NCBI GenBank assembly: GCA_027559495.1
Contig: JAMXSV010000008.1
Coordinates: 2,852,001 to 2,916,000, forward strand
DNA: 64,000 nucleotides
Direction of reading: 5' to 3'
DNA from: Aurifilum marmelostoma
Taxonomy: Eukaryota; Ascomycota; Sordariomycetes; Diaporthales; Cryphonectriaceae
Within the stretch, counting starts at the first letter, position 1, and each line of letters opens with the position of its first letter. Both the position numbers and the translations under genes were made by a program. This document shows, in pieces, positions 22,108-35,029 of the stretch. The notes under the pieces are model-generated. The model searched no databases and was not told the origin of the DNA. It saw only the letters and a program-made list of their open reading frames with translations.

Positions 22108-22460
22108 ATCGCCCCACCCACCGTACACAAAAGAAGACAGAGGTTAGCAGTCAATTACAACTTTCCATAAGTACTGGACACGTCAAGACCCCATTGAATT
22201 ATCTAAAGAGCAATATGAACAGTTGATAGGGCAACAGGAACCTGGCATGAAAGGGCTTGGGATGCCCATACCCATTCACAACGTCGAACGCCAGGGCAAC
22301 ACCCCAACCCCGCCTTCCCTCTGAAATGAAAAACCCGCATCCTACCTTGCAAGATATATCTCACGCCTCTTGTTGAGCTGCCAAGAACTCCAACACCTGG
22401 AAGGTCGAAAACGAAAGACAACTCAGATTTATTTTTTGACCAGCACAGCATAGTTACCCT

Positions 22461-22895
22461 ATGCTTCCTCCATTGCCCAACATGCGGCCTCATGATGATG
22501 ACAAGCACATACAGAACAACGGAGGCGTCGACTTTGATCGACTCCTTTTCAACAGGTACTCAACCACCAAAGACACTGATCTACCATATATGAGGACCTT
22601 GTCGCAACCTTCTCAATCACTTGATGCAACAGACCCCATCATTTCTTCGGAGCCAAACAGACCAGACGCTCCTCCGCAAACTGCTGCTAGCACTTGCAAC
22701 TGCATGATCAATCAGGAACAGGGACATGGCCGCGGTGGATTCACAAATCCCTCCGACTTTACCACCTCCAATTTGAGCCAGTGCAAGTTTCGTACTTCCG
22801 AACTCAGCACTCACATACTCATGTTGAGTCTTTGCCTCCTTCTCGTTTTTGCAGCCTTCATCTATTGGCTGGTCGGAAGTCAGCAGTCACTTTAA
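22461..22895 (+). CDS. Small hypothetical protein with one C-terminal membrane segment
   Basis: A single open frame of 144 aa starting at an ATG. The first 110 residues are polar and Ser/Thr/Pro-rich with no recognised domain. The C-terminus has a clear hydrophobic helix (LMLSLCLLLVFAAFIYWLVG) and only a few residues after it, the layout of a tail-anchored protein. No homologous family was recognised. It stands alone at the edge of a 4-kb gene-poor gap. The strong terminal TM helix argues for a real gene, but the call rests on the open frame alone; a chance ORF is possible. Confidence 0.4.
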   Translation: MLPPLPNMRPHDDDKHIQNNGGVDFDRLLFNRYSTTKDTDLPYMRTLSQPSQSLDATDPIISSEPNRPDAPPQTAASTCNCMINQEQGHGRGGFTNPSDFTTSNLSQCKFRTSELSTHILMLSLCLLLVFAAFIYWLVGSQQSL

Positions 22896-23526
22896 TCGAG
22901 GAGTAGAGCTTCACTCTTTGGGTGTGTTAAATGCCTTCCAAGGTCAGTATCTTCCAGTTGCTTTCAACTTGCGAGGATAAAGTAGAATACTTTGGAGTAA
23001 TGTATGAAACACCTCAACTATGCAAGTCAGACTGACATAATACAAAGGTTCCTCGAATACCGGAAAATTCCACCCACCCTGCCGCACTTCGATGACCAAG
23101 ATCTCTTGCATTAAGTTTCTCAATGACGATAGGCTAGCGAGCGGGTGCCACTTCTAAGATTCGTTGAAAAGTCTGGGAAAAACTTTGACTGAAAGCTTAC
23201 GGGCTATACAAGAAAAACAAAGACGGGGGAAATCGCTAAGGAGGGTCAGGATAGTCAGATGAATTACTGGACATCCGGATTGTACCGCGTCCGTAAAGTG
23301 CGCGAGCATACGCATCGAGTATGTCAACGTGTCCTGAGGATGCCGAAGACATTCTATGTCATCTACTGTCTGACACATACTGTTGGCGACCGTGTATTCA
23401 CTGGATGACAGCCGGATTCCATGAGAACATAAATGCAAGTTTTGTGTATCCTTCTCTCTCTATATCGTGTCGCAATTCCACGTTTCCATAATTGAGGACC
23501 ACCCCGTGGGTCTATGTGTGGAAGGC

Positions 23527-23541
23527 GGGGGGGGGGGGGGG
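23527..23541. repeat. 15-base guanine homopolymer
   Basis: Longest G run in the window, in the gene-poor gap. Confidence 0.9.
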
Positions 23542-26338
23542 CAGAGCGAGGAATGTCGGTCCTGCCGAGGTCTCATTTCCCAAGCCCTTAATCATTGTTG
23601 AATTGTAGTACCTGAGCCTTCGCATCTATTGCATCGGATAGCTGCACTAAAGGAATGAGCAGCAACAGGAAGGGGACCAGCTGTCCAAAGTTCCAAGAAT
23701 TCTCTGATACGCTCTCTTGGCACTTATCTTGGCTCACGCGTCTGAAACATAGCGTCATTTCAAGATTGCCAAAGAATACCACCAACATCTAGAGAATAAT
23801 ACATGTGAACTTAGATGAAATGAGAAGGCCGAAAGGCCTGACCACCAGCTGCTGTTGGAGCTAAAGCGCCGGCCCGAGAATGAATTTCTTCCACGCTTGT
23901 AGGACCCACAGACAAACTGCTGAGGCCTTGCTGGGTCCAATACCTAGATCCTGAGGTCCTCTGTTAATAGCCTTACGAGTGTCTTACGGTCTCCCCGAGT
24001 TAATTTCGGGTTGCTAGTCTTGATCGCGTTCGAGCTGCGATAGCAGGAACTTGTCCGTCAAGGTTGCTCTGAATTTGCCCAACGGTAGTGTAGTAATGAC
24101 AGAGGAAAGTTTACGAAGATCATTGAGACCATTCGCCAAAACATTGCCAGTGCGCAGCCTCCTGTCGTAACTTGGGTAAAGTAGACAGCTGGATAGTTAT
24201 AGTTTAAGAGTAAATGTGACGAGGCGGATGCTCACTTCGCGTACGCAGCATCCTGATTTGCGCAGCCTTAGGACAAGTCGGACAACATTGGGCAGGCTAA
24301 TACATCTCGACCTATCACCATGCTCCTTCATGCTGCCAAGTGGCTGATGAAGTACGCTGAGCGTGTTGGAATACATAACTGCACTCATCTAGACCAAATC
24401 GGATACCATGGGATGCTCAGGGTGTAGGCAGATGAAGGAGCTGACCGAGGTCTTGTAAATGGCGGCGACCAACAGAGCTTATAACGAGCTGCATGACGCT
24501 CAGGGAGAATGTCACTTTGAGAAATGACTATCGTAGAACTTTGCACATGTTATTGCCGCAGCGCTTCTGAATTGGCTCATGGATCCAGCGGTGATAGAAT
24601 TCTTAAATAGGGTCATTTGACTTTTCGGTGCGTCCAGCTGTAAACCCGTCAAGCATTCTGCATGCGATCGTCACGCACAAGGTGACCCCAGAAGTGATGA
24701 GGAACGACATCCCGGGATGACGATTTACGCAGGAAAAGGTCAACTATGTCTTTTCTAAAAGACGGGGGGTTTTTTTCTTGAAAGGGAAACTGGAGTAAAA
24801 CATAAGCAGTTTACAATTATAGTTACTAGTTGCTCACACCGATGTCTGAGATATCGGGATCTCCTTGCAGCACTGGGCAACAGCAATACCCGTACATGAA
24901 GCACGAAAGTTCCGACGAATTGACGGAGAAATACGGCCGGTAGGGGAATTAATTCCATGGAAGTTTCATACTGTTGCACAGTGTGTAGAAGGCTCCCATT
25001 TCAGTTCTTAGAAACTAAGAAGTTATAATTACCGAAGGAAGCAATGAAAGGATGATAGCGGTAGGGTAGACCATAGAGAGCCTCGTAGCAGTTACCATGG
25101 TGATATCGTTCATCTCGCCACTTTATCTGGTAGCCAAGTGCTTTGCAACCGAGGCTATGTACATAGTATCATGCTATGTGCGTCTGAGCGTCCCATCTTA
25201 GCTCTGCCTCATAATTATAATTGTGGCTTTGCAGGTCACGGATGTCCAATTTCAACATGCCACTCGGGCTCTCGGATGAGTGGACCAGTAAGCGTAAGCC
25301 TGTATGTGCGTTGAAATTAAGTAGCATTTAGTAGCAACCAGCCACGCCGGAATTCAGCGGACCTTCGAGCCAGAACGCGACACCACATCGTGGCGCAGTC
25401 ACAGAGAGATGCGGCATGGAAGGAGCCGCTTCCGAGAACAGCTGCGATTTAAGCCAACTTGCATAGCTTAGTAGCTCTCCACAAGAGATACAACTTGATT
25501 CCAGGACAGTCTCCAGACGGAGACAAGCAGCTCATCAAATTTAGAGAGAAATGAGACGAGACAGGAGCCCTCGTTTCCTCGATTAATTAAATGATTATTC
25601 TTGAGTTATCGTATGTCGGTGGTCAACTACGGGAGGACGGATTCTGGATGGAACACAATCAGGCCCTCAGCTGTGTAGGGTGGACACTAGATCTGGAGGT
25701 TTTCAGCTCGCATACGGAGGCGAGGGAGGGACCGTACAGGCGGCCCAGCCGTCGATGTCAAGGGACTTCGGGTCGCTAGATAGGTCGTGGAATATGTGTG
25801 TTTCTATATAAGTAGTTCAAGCCCTAGCTCAGCGCGCCTTATACCCCTCGGAAGGTCTTCGGATAGGGTAGCTACGACCCCCTTCGCTCTGGCGTCAAAC
25901 AGAACAAACAAACAAACTAATTACATCTAGAGGTTCTATATCCTGACTCATGATCCCTGAGAAAGCATTCACCAGCTTGCATCCTGAGCCCTAAATCCTC
26001 CATGGACAACAGCACATGGCTGCACAAAACAGACCGACACCAAATGCGCTCATGCGGACTTGAACCGGCTTTCTTGTCACATCTGTCTCGGTGCCGTATC
26101 TAATCCTTTTGTAGTGAACAGGAATAAGTCTCGGGTTTAGCTCCATAGCTCAAGTCACCCGGTAAACTAGGTGAATTCGAATCAAATTGATTTATATCGC
26201 AGGCTTCTGACCTCCAGCAATCGTCTTTGTTTGTAGATAGAGTCTCAGAGGAACATGGATGGACTTGAACAAATTGTAAATATCGAGAAACAGGTGGGAG
26301 TTTGTTTCTTATTCGAAGTGTTGTTGTCTTGAGGGGCC

Positions 26339-26350
26339 GGGGGGGGGGGG
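26339..26350. repeat. 12-base guanine homopolymer
   Basis: G run following GGGGCC, in the gene-poor gap. Confidence 0.9.
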
Positions 26351-27040
26351 TGGGCGACAGGATGCAGGATTGTTGTACAGGCTTTTGGCCTGGGAAGTCG
26401 CTTAGAGACAGCGGCAGAACCGAGGATCCGCAATCAGACGGAAAGATCATGCTGGCTGTGGTGGCGAATAAAGTTCTGCATCTGACCGAAACGTCCCAGA
26501 GCACAAGCCCTTGATAGTATTGTACTTGTGCTAGGGCTTTAAGACCTTCATATATCCTGATTATCTGTCCATCAGCTTCAACAGCGCTTTCAGTTATCAA
26601 GAATTCTGTCTCGGGCACTTTGCTTTCCTTGGGGCATCCATCTAGTGTCAAATCACTGTGATGCGAATACTCCAAGTTCCCTTTTCACATCCACAAGCTG
26701 AGATTGTCCGATACCGCCGCAAGCAATTACCCCCGCTTTTGGCTTCCTTCCATAATCCTCACAATATAGGAGAGGGAGGTCAGTCCAGGTGATCTGGAGA
26801 CATTCCCACCCAAGTAAGAAAATGGAGCCAGCGAGCGAAGCAGCCATAATCTTGTATGTAGACGGTGTAGCCGAGCAAAGTCAAGCGACAGGCCTTGCTT
26901 CCTTGCCCCTTTGCAGTTAGATCGCCGGGAGCGGAAGCGGGAGCGAGAGCGGGAGTAGAACTAAGAGTGGCACTGTCAGAGTGGAACTGCAATGTGTGAT
27001 GGGCTGACCCACAAGAGCCCTGCGGGTCTCAGTAGAAAGA

Positions 27041-27053
27041 GGGGGGGGGGGGG
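27041..27053. repeat. 13-base guanine homopolymer
   Basis: G run about 215 bp upstream of the MFS start at 27268. A GGGAGCGAGAGC-type purine repeat lies near 26930-26960. Confidence 0.9.
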
Positions 27054-27267
27054 TTGATTCTGGACCTGCTACCGAATGGGTTGTATAGAAGAGGACCATA
27101 GTCCCCTTAGACCGTATATAGTCAGGGCTCGGGCACAGAGGGATCGGAACTAACCATCCGCAGGCGTTCAGCGTTGCATTTGTGCCAACAGATCGGCTGG
27201 ATAAAAGGTTCTATTTTTCCCGGATTTTCAGTTGTCAGTGCGAGAAGCCGACATCATACCGCCCACC

Positions 27268-28969
27268 ATGGAAGCAAAAGAAGCACCGGGGCCGCTTCCG
27301 GTAGCAACCGTACACAACCCGGATGTCTCTCTCGACAAATCCAACGATGACACACCCAACGACAACATTCGAGATGTCAGTGATGTCGAAAAGGCCGAGC
27401 CATGTCTTGCGCCAGGCGACGAGTTCTTGGTTACCTGGGATGAACCTGCCGACAAAGATCCCGAAAATCCCATGAACTGGACTTCTAAGCGGAAGTGGAG
27501 CATAATAGCGACATTGTCATTCCTCAGCTTCCTTGTGTGAGAGACTGCTTCCTTTTCCCGTCCTCTGAGAAGTCATTCAAGACACCGCAGATTGCTGATG
27601 ATGTGGCTGCAGACCACTTGCAAGTTCCATGATGGCACCGGCTGTACCCCAGATTCTCGAAGATTTCAACGCGACGGACACTACATCGGGGACGTTCGTC
27701 GTATCTATCTTCGTCTTGGGTTTTGCGTCTGGACCATTGGTTATCGCGCCTTTCAGCGAGCTTCATGGCCGAACTATCGTATACCATGTTTGCAACAGCC
27801 TCTTCGTCTTGTTCACTATCGCCTGCGCCATATCCACCAACATGGGAATGCTCATGGCCTTTCGATTTTGCGCTGGTTTCGTCGGCGTTTGTGTCCTTAC
27901 TTGTGGCAGCGGGACCATTGCGGACATGATGCCCTCCGAGATCAGGGGCAAGGCAATGGGTCTTTGGTCTCTTGGACCTCTGATCGGGCCTGTCGTAGGC
28001 CCCGTTTGTGCCGGGTTTCTTGTCGCGGATAAGAGCTGGCCATGGGTTTTCTGGGTCACCGCTATAGCGGTATGTCACAAAACGTACTCCTCCACCCTGA
28101 ACAAGAATAGTGGCGCTGATTAGGATTATGAACAGGCTGGCGTTGCTACCCTCTTCTCGTTTGCCGTTCTCCGCGAGACATATACGCCGGTCCTCCTCGA
28201 ACGCAAAGCTGCGCGACTGCGTGAGCAGACTGGAGACCAAAGATACCGATCGAGCCTGCAGACACCCGGATCGAAGAAACATGTCTTCATGACGGCCATC
28301 CTGCGCCCCGCCCGCCTGCTTCTCACTGCTGCAGTTGTCAGGGCTGTTTGCCTATACATTGCCATCATCTATGGCCTCATGTACATTCTATTCACCACAT
28401 ACACGTTTGTTTTTGAGGAGACGTATGGCTTCAGCTCTGAGGGTGCCGGTCTGTCCTTCATTGCTGGCGGTGTTGGTAACATCATCGGCATGATCTACGT
28501 CTCAGTCTTGTCGGACAAGATAATCCAGCGCCGAAAAGCAATGAACAAGCCATCCCGGCCCGAAGACCGCCTTCACCTCTCTCTCACTCTGCCAGCAGCC
28601 CTTTTGTTGCCGACGGGCCTGATTATCTACGGCTGGACGGCTGACAAGCACGTCCACTGGATCCTGCCCATGATTGGCACCGGAATCATGGGCAGCGGCA
28701 TGATGGGTGTCTTCATGTGCTGCCAGACATACCTCGTCGACGCCTTTACCCAGCACGCCGCGTCGGCTACAGCAGCTAACGCCGTCTTGCGCAGTACCCT
28801 GGGGGCAGTCTTGCCTTTGTGCGGCCTGCAGCTCTACGACGCTATTGGTCTCGGATGGGGCAACACGCTGCTTGGTGGGATTGCTCTAATCATGGCGCCG
28901 GTGCCAATTCTCCTGGGAATCTTCGGAGAGCGGATGAGGAATAGTGCAGGATCGCGAAAGAAGCCGTAG
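27268..28969 (+). CDS. MFS drug:H+ antiporter (DHA1, 12 TM), multidrug-efflux type
   Basis: Probable plasma-membrane efflux pump. Three exons (27268-27536, 27613-28069, 28136-28969) give about 519 aa. The acidic N-terminus ends with DPENPMNWTSKRKW, a hallmark of fungal DHA1 transporters. It is followed by the PLASSMMAPAVPQI helix, the ELHGRTIVY loop (motif A-like), and GPLIGPVVGPVCAGF (motif C, the antiporter motif). RETYTPVLLERKAARLR marks the central loop. The start has a good Kozak-like context (CACCATGG). It lies 5 kb from the catabolic genes, beyond a gene-poor gap, so membership of the cluster is doubtful. Confidence 0.9.
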
Positions 28970-30206
28970 GAAGTAGGGCTCACGAGCAATAGAGTGAAAG
29001 CGCACCTTGGCTGGGGCGGTAATTACCTGAATATTTGATAGCGAGTCATTTTGTATGTTCTACAATACATCTTCTCGCCTTCCAAGGTGGTATATCGGCG
29101 AAATACTATATAATATCATTTCGCAGAATTCCTCCAACGCTGTACTAATTGATTACGACTTCGCTCTACAATGTTTCCACGGACAACGGACAGCGGCATT
29201 CGGGTTGAGCTTAAGTGCTGCTCCGTAATCCGGGATGGATTCATGTGCGGTACTCCAAAAAACCGCGATACCCGCGTCGCTGATACCCGCATCGCTCAAT
29301 TTCATATTACTTCCCGATAAAGGTGCTACATGACGGCGAAGTTGCTGCGATACTACGGAAATCAGAAATTTACCACATTACGGGTCTTTGGAGCCCGTAC
29401 CAGGACAGAGACAGGTGCCGGGGGTGGGCGTGATCGCTGATCGTGTTGCCGAACACGAGAGCGAAGCGCATCCATGTAACCGCATGGTGGAGTTAGTGCA
29501 TCTGGCCCCTGGCTTTTTTGCCCGATACGTGAATTGTGGATTGAATACCGGCGGAGGATGACCAGCAATTGATGTGTGAGGGGTCGGTACTGGTGTTCCG
29601 GAACCATCCCGACCGTTGACAACGGCACTGATGTGGCGAAGCTGTTTGGGTTCCATGTGCCCCATACTATCTTAGTATAAGGTATTTAGAAACAGGAAGA
29701 GCCTATCAAACCGCCGAGAAGGAGCACAATCAGTAATTGATATCTTTTGAGATTGCAATTGAGGCAAGCAGCCGGAGAACACTGCTGTAAGATGATCCTT
29801 TGAATTGGCCGCAACGAAGAAAAAGGAATGGATACTCCGAACCTTCCCAACTTTCGTCTCATATCTCAAATGGTTGTACTATACAGGCTTGAAGTACCCA
29901 TGACACAATATCAAGTTAAATCCTGTCCTGACACCTGGCTCCCATACTCATCCCACCAAAAACGAAGGGTCCAATCAGATGAAGCCTCAAACATACATGG
30001 CCGAAGAGCCGAACAGCCGGAAATATATGTATTCTGCACCGGCGATAAACTGCCATTCTATCATACAGGAACCTCCGGTATAGAAAAGAAAAAAAGAAAA
30101 AAGAAATAGAATCTCTTGTGCGTACGTCCCCTTATTGCTTCCTCTCCTGAGCCACTAGTAAAAGACACTCATCAATGCTGCCTGTCCAGCAGGAGCGGGG
30201 GGTATC
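28970..30206. other. Intergenic stretch
   Basis: No supported gene. An AAAAGAAAAAAAGAAAAAAGAAA tract (about 30083-30105) may belong to the 3' end of the minus-strand membrane protein gene. Confidence 0.4.
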
Positions 30207-31223
30207 TCAAACTCCGTCTGTCAAACTGTCTTGTACCGTCATTCCTAGGCAATCTTCCTGCTGCATGCCCTGATCTTCCATGATGAGAGTATCGTCAGGA
30301 ATGAGCTTCTTAGCCACAACATCTCGGCTTAGCCAACCGCCCGCCATGGCCGTGAGTACAACGCCGAGATGCATGAGGAACATGAGAACAAACTGCGTGG
30401 CAAAGGTACCCATCACCGGATCGAGGCTAGTGGTGCGGTCAAACGCGTAAGTGGTGTTGTAGATAAGGCGGACCATCTGGAAAGGCATCCCGCCTGCCGC
30501 AGCGAATAGGAGGAATCGAGCGTTGCGGAAATTGGGATGACTGGGATAGATCTTGGTTCGGTTCCAGGTAGGCCACATCCACACAGACACGACAAGCATG
30601 ACGAACAGCATCAGCACGTTCCCGACCTTGTTGATTGTCGCATTGAGTACTCCCCCAGTTGCGCTCGGTGATCCGGCATAGGTGGCCATCGCAATGCCCG
30701 TCGTGTTGGTAAGATGCGTCACCGCAAGAAGGATCTTCTGTGTCCATGCCTTCCCTGAGACGAATAAGATGATGTTCCTAAGATTAAACAAGCAGTTAGC
30801 CTCCGAAACCTCCTTTTCGGACAGGCATCAAATAGCAAAGGTACCCCCTAATGGAATCGAAACAGTGCGGGTGATCCAGGATGGTGTTGTGTGGGGGTTG
30901 GGGGGTGGGGGCTTCAGCACTTACGCTTCGAACACCAGCCCTATGATTGTCAACGAAAGACATGCGAGAGTGCCAGCTTCTGTTACGATCAGACCTGCAT
31001 TGGTCACCTGCGGCCCATTTCTGTCTTTGATCTGGATTATGTCGGAGGCGAAACGCATGGCAAAGAAGCATAAAAAGATCGGCCAGCAGGTCATGCCCGT
31101 CTTCCCATGCTTCCAAGTGATCCAAACGGCTGGAAGGAACAGTATCGCGTATATACAAAGCTCAGCGACGGCGAGATCGATGATTGCTGCGGGAGGCGGA
31201 CCCGGAAGCTCGGCAGAGGACAT
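30207..31223 (-). CDS. Multi-pass integral membrane protein, DUF7702-like
   Basis: Two exons (31223-30925, 30777-30207; intron 30924-30778) give about 289 aa. The start MSSAELPGPPP was chosen over an upstream Met because it leads directly into the first hydrophobic helix (AIIDLAVAELCIYAILFLP). Roughly seven hydrophobic segments are visible, with a short polar acidic tail. The arrangement and the FLCFFAMRFASDIIQI segment resemble the fungal DUF7702 membrane family as I recall it; no biochemical role is known. It is transcribed convergently with the MFS gene. Family assignment is moderate, membrane nature is strong. Confidence 0.78.
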
Positions 31224-32897
31224 GATGACGAGGTCGAATGCCGGCACTAATATTCTAGAAACGCTTGGGAGAAAGTATTTTCTAGATAGGAGCGCTCGAA
31301 AAGAGGGTAAGTGTCGAGCGGGCAAAACTATGGCCCAACTCTGAGACAAGTGTAAATATTTGGCATGAGCAACGTCGGCAGGCTGAGACTAGATGACCGA
31401 TGTCCCAAGAAAAACAAAAGACAATGAACAAGACTTGTGAGATAAAAGTTGATCTGAGCGCAAGTCAAACGCTTTAAGCAAGACCAGCTCGTCTCCTTTA
31501 ATAACCTTGCAGATGCGAGGTGTCAAAGGCAGTGCCGCACTAAACCATATCACATTGTATGTTGAAAACACGACACCAAGGTTACGCAACAAACCGTCAG
31601 GCATGATTGTTGATCACTCCCGAGTGCCTAAGCAGATTATGGAAGCTGGACGTGGGTCAATCAAGGCGACGTATGCAGACGAGAATCTATCCGAGAGTCT
31701 GCTGTGCAAGGCGGGGATCAAAAGCTGCGGACCGGCAGAGGGGCGAGGCTGGGTACGGCAAGCTCTATCCTTGGACATCAAGCTGCCTATAGCAGCCAAA
31801 ACTTTGTGCGAAGCCCCTGGCTAGCATTCTCTAGTTCCGGCATTTGAAAAAACCCCAATGATGACAAAATGTTGTGTCGTGCGCGGCACGGTGACTTGAG
31901 CAAAGACCCATACTTGTCCCCACACCTTCTTTTGGTTTTGTTTAGCCTGGTTCCAGATCACTTCTCTTTCCAGACCGCGCAGGGGCAAGGGGCTGGGGTA
32001 CACAGCTGTCCCCCTGGTTTTGCGTCCGTTGGGCTCCATGTACTAATAGATATGGCCATTAAGTTTTGCCCCCTTTACAAAACGCAGTGTTCCAATTTGT
32101 CGCTGATTCATATACCTTGTACTGCAAGCTTTTGGATCCGTAGATATCATGAGCGAACCGAACTCGGGCTTTCTATGAGATCTAGGTACTGTAGGCTGAG
32201 TGGGAATAAACGAAACACAATTTTGCTGCTCACGACTCGAAGTTGAAGAGACATCCACAACCCCGCAAGAGATACGTGGGCGTGCTGTGGTAACTGTGGG
32301 TCAACCTATCACGGCAAAATAGTCCGAGAGTGGATTAGAAAGAGGAAGGTCGGGCTCATTGAAAGCGAGAGCGAGAGCGAGCCAATCAGACTTAATGATC
32401 CTTAGCACTAACTAGGATAGTTCTAAACCCCTATCCTCAATTAAGAAATGGGCGTCCACCTGCCACTTCAAGGGTCGTAATGTGCTGGAATCCATAGAGG
32501 CTGGGCGGTGGCTTGTAATGGCAATTGAGCGGATACTGATCAGTTGCGTGTCATGTTCTAAATACGCCGTGATAGCGACAGCGAGAGCGAGGTTTGCACG
32601 TTCTCAAGCCGCAGATAAGGGATGAGTTGAAGCCGAGCTGATTCAGCTTGGTTGCCATCGCGTATTTGGTGAGGGGTAATTAATATTGACGGGACAACGG
32701 GGCGCAATGGGAGAGTCAGTCGAATTGTTGATACTTGTATGTTGTTTCCTATTTAATCTGAATCCAAGCTTGCACCGACAACTTCAACACGGAAAAAGTC
32801 ATCTTCACTGGCGCCATTCAATTCTACACCTTATACGTCTACAGCCATATACATCTACAGCCATATACGTCTACAACCTCATACGAAGCTTCTCACA
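31224..32897. other. Intergenic stretch upstream of the first P450
   Basis: No supported gene. GCGAGAGCGAGAGC-type purine repeats occur near 32362-32382 and 32577-32592, and a three-copy 16-bp repeat lies just before the P450 start. Confidence 0.4.
32832..32879. repeat. Three-copy 16-bp tandem repeat in the P450 leader
   Basis: TATACGTCTACAGCCA, TATACATCTACAGCCA and TATACGTCTACAACCT follow one another without a gap and end 18 bp before the P450 ATG at 32898. They probably lie in the 5' UTR or core promoter. Confidence 0.85.
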
Positions 32898-35029
32898 ATG
32901 GCGACACCATCGACATCTTCACTGTCAGATATGCTCTCAGAGCGATTCCTTGTGATTGGCGTTGCAGTGCTTGCTTGCGCCTTGGCATACATAGGTCCCA
33001 AGATAATTGCCATCACCCGTCTCGCTGCGATACCTATCATCGGCGCCGAACTGGGCAATGAGGAAAAGCGCAGGCAGGCGTATCTTCAGGGGGCGCGCAA
33101 GTTGTACTACACCGGCTATGACAATGTGCGCATCCCCAAAGTGGACTGCAAGGACACTATCTAACCTCTACAATAGTTCAAGAATGGATTCTTCAAGGGA
33201 GCATTTCGGCTCACTACTTCACGAGGTCTCTGGCCCGCCCGCCCGTAATACTTTATTCGTAAAGTTATGGTGGAATTATACTGACCTTTCTGGCGTGCGC
33301 GTTAGATACCAACGTCGTCGTGGTCTCGCCCAAGTTCCTACCTGAGCTTAACAAGTTGCCGGACAGCGTGGTGAGCATGGGAGCCGCGGTTGACGAGGTA
33401 AGCTAGCTGTGTCTACATGCTGATGAAGAGCTGCTCCACCAGCATCACTCATGTGCTAACCCGTTCTGCGCAACTTACAGGCTATGGAAACCAAATATAC
33501 CAAGATCGAAAGTTATGTGCCTATCATCCCGCACACCATAACGGGCAAATTGACCCCTTCGTTGAGTAGGTACACCCGGGTGTCTTGTGTGAAGGCAAAA
33601 GCCAACGTGGTATCTATTGGGTCTTTATTGACGACATGCATGTTCTCCACCCGATTATAGCCCGCCTAAATCCTACAATCGCCCGCGAGGCTGCCGAAGC
33701 CCTGGAACTCGAGCTGCCAAGCCAACAGTTTACCGACTGGACGGAGGTCAACATCCACGACAAGCTCCTCCGCATTGTGGGCATGGTGTCCGGCCGCATC
33801 TTTATTGGGCCAGAATTGTGCCGCTCTGAAGAATACCTGGACGCCGCTATCAACTACACCATGGATGTCATGACAGCTCAGCGTGCTGTTCAGAGGATGC
33901 GGCCCTGGCTGCGACCATTCCTGGCCAGCAGGCTGCCCGAGATCAAACATCTGTACAAGCGTATCGAGGAGGCGGAGGCATTCCTTCAGCCACTTGTCGA
34001 TAAACGGAAGAAATTGCACTCTGAGAAGTCCGGCTCAGACGATGAGCCTGACGACTTTTTGCAGTGGATGCTTGACATCAAGGACAAGTTCCCCGACCCA
34101 ACCAGCCAGAACTTCGCCAAGGTTCAGCTGGGCTTGGGCTTCGCGGCTATTCATACCACGACCCTGACGGCTACCAATGCGTGCGTAGATATGTCTCATT
34201 ATTCTTCTATTATGGCTGCTATCCATCCCACCCACCTTTGCCGCGACTTGCTGACACGATCATACCTAGGTTCTATAACTTGGCCGCCGTGGACGAGGCA
34301 GTCAAAAATGAGCTCAAGGAAGAGGCTGTCCAAGCACTGTCTGAGAATGGGGGAGTCTTTACAAGCAAATGTCTTCAGTCCATGAAAAAGCTGGACAGTT
34401 TTCTGAAGGAGACACTTCGGATGACCCCTGCTACTATGGGTATGTCACGCACTTGCCGACCAGGAAGTATCATACACTTGAGAGAAGATCGACTAACAGA
34501 ATTCACTCTGAGGCAGCATCGTTCCAACGCAAACTGCTGCAGGACGTTAGATTGTCCAACGGCCAAATCATTCCGAAGGGCTCAACTATCGAGATTCCCG
34601 CCGTCGCCGTGAACAATGATCCCGAGATATTCTCCAAGCCAGAAGAGTTTGACCCGTTCCGCTTCTCTCGGCGCCGCGAGGAAGCCAAGGCAGGAGGATC
34701 TGTCGAGGGCGCAGCGCTCAACCAGTTTGTCAGCGTCAACCAGACGAGTCTGACATTTGGATTCGGACGCCATGCGTGCCCGGGCCGGTTCTTCGCCGCG
34801 AACGAGATCAAAATGATTCTGGCCAACGTGCTCATACGTTACGACGTTCGCATGCCAGGCGGCAGCGCCGTCAGGTATCCCAACCTTGAATTTGCCCATA
34901 TGGTGAGTTTCTCACTGCTTCATGATGACTCCGTCGTAGTTTCTGATAGGCTGACTCTCAATTGCTCTTGAATCATAGTCCATCCCGGATGCCTCCAAAA
35001 CTCTGCTCTTCAGAGCCAAGACTTGTTAA
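32898..35029 (+). CDS. Cytochrome P450, ent-kaurene-oxidase-like
   Basis: Heme-thiolate monooxygenase. The gene looks broken at first sight but eight exons (32898-33125, 33177-33225, 33306-33397, 33481-33565, 33661-34180, 34270-34439, 34517-34902, 34979-35029) join in frame to about 526 aa. An N-terminal membrane anchor (about residues 17-37) precedes the catalytic domain. The K-helix KETLR has Glu372 and Arg375, and the heme loop FGFGRHACPG (462-471) has Cys469. The segment QTSLTFGFGRHACPGRFFA matches the style of the fungal ent-kaurene oxidase / P450-4 group. No terpene cyclase is in the window, so the kaurene substrate itself is not implied. The first intron is only 51 bp, near the minimum for fungi. 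Confidence 0.88.

Larger units (their letters stand above)
22896..27267. other. Gene-poor 4.4-kb stretch
   Basis: No convincing gene is seen on either strand. The longest frame (26100-26675, minus) has no recognisable domain. The stretch holds three of the five G runs of the window (23527-23541, 26339-26350, 27041-27053). Scattered dispersed sequence may be old relic DNA, but nothing can be named. Confidence 0.5.

Noticed and set aside
26041..26100. tRNA-like T-arm (GGTTCAAGTCC) on the minus strand
   Set aside because: No matching acceptor stem or anticodon arm could be paired in the flanking 70 bases.
26100..26675. Long minus-strand open frame of 191 aa in the gene-poor gap
   Set aside because: No domain, no intron support, no promoter context and composition unlike neighbouring genes; a chance frame is as likely.
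27268..28969. DHA1 transporter as part of the catabolic cluster
   Set aside because: It is separated by 5 kb of gene-poor DNA and belongs to an efflux family; no shared promoter element was seen.
32898..35029. First P450 as a pseudogene
   Set aside because: The fragmentary frames join through eight exons with GT-AG borders and all P450 motifs, so it is intact.
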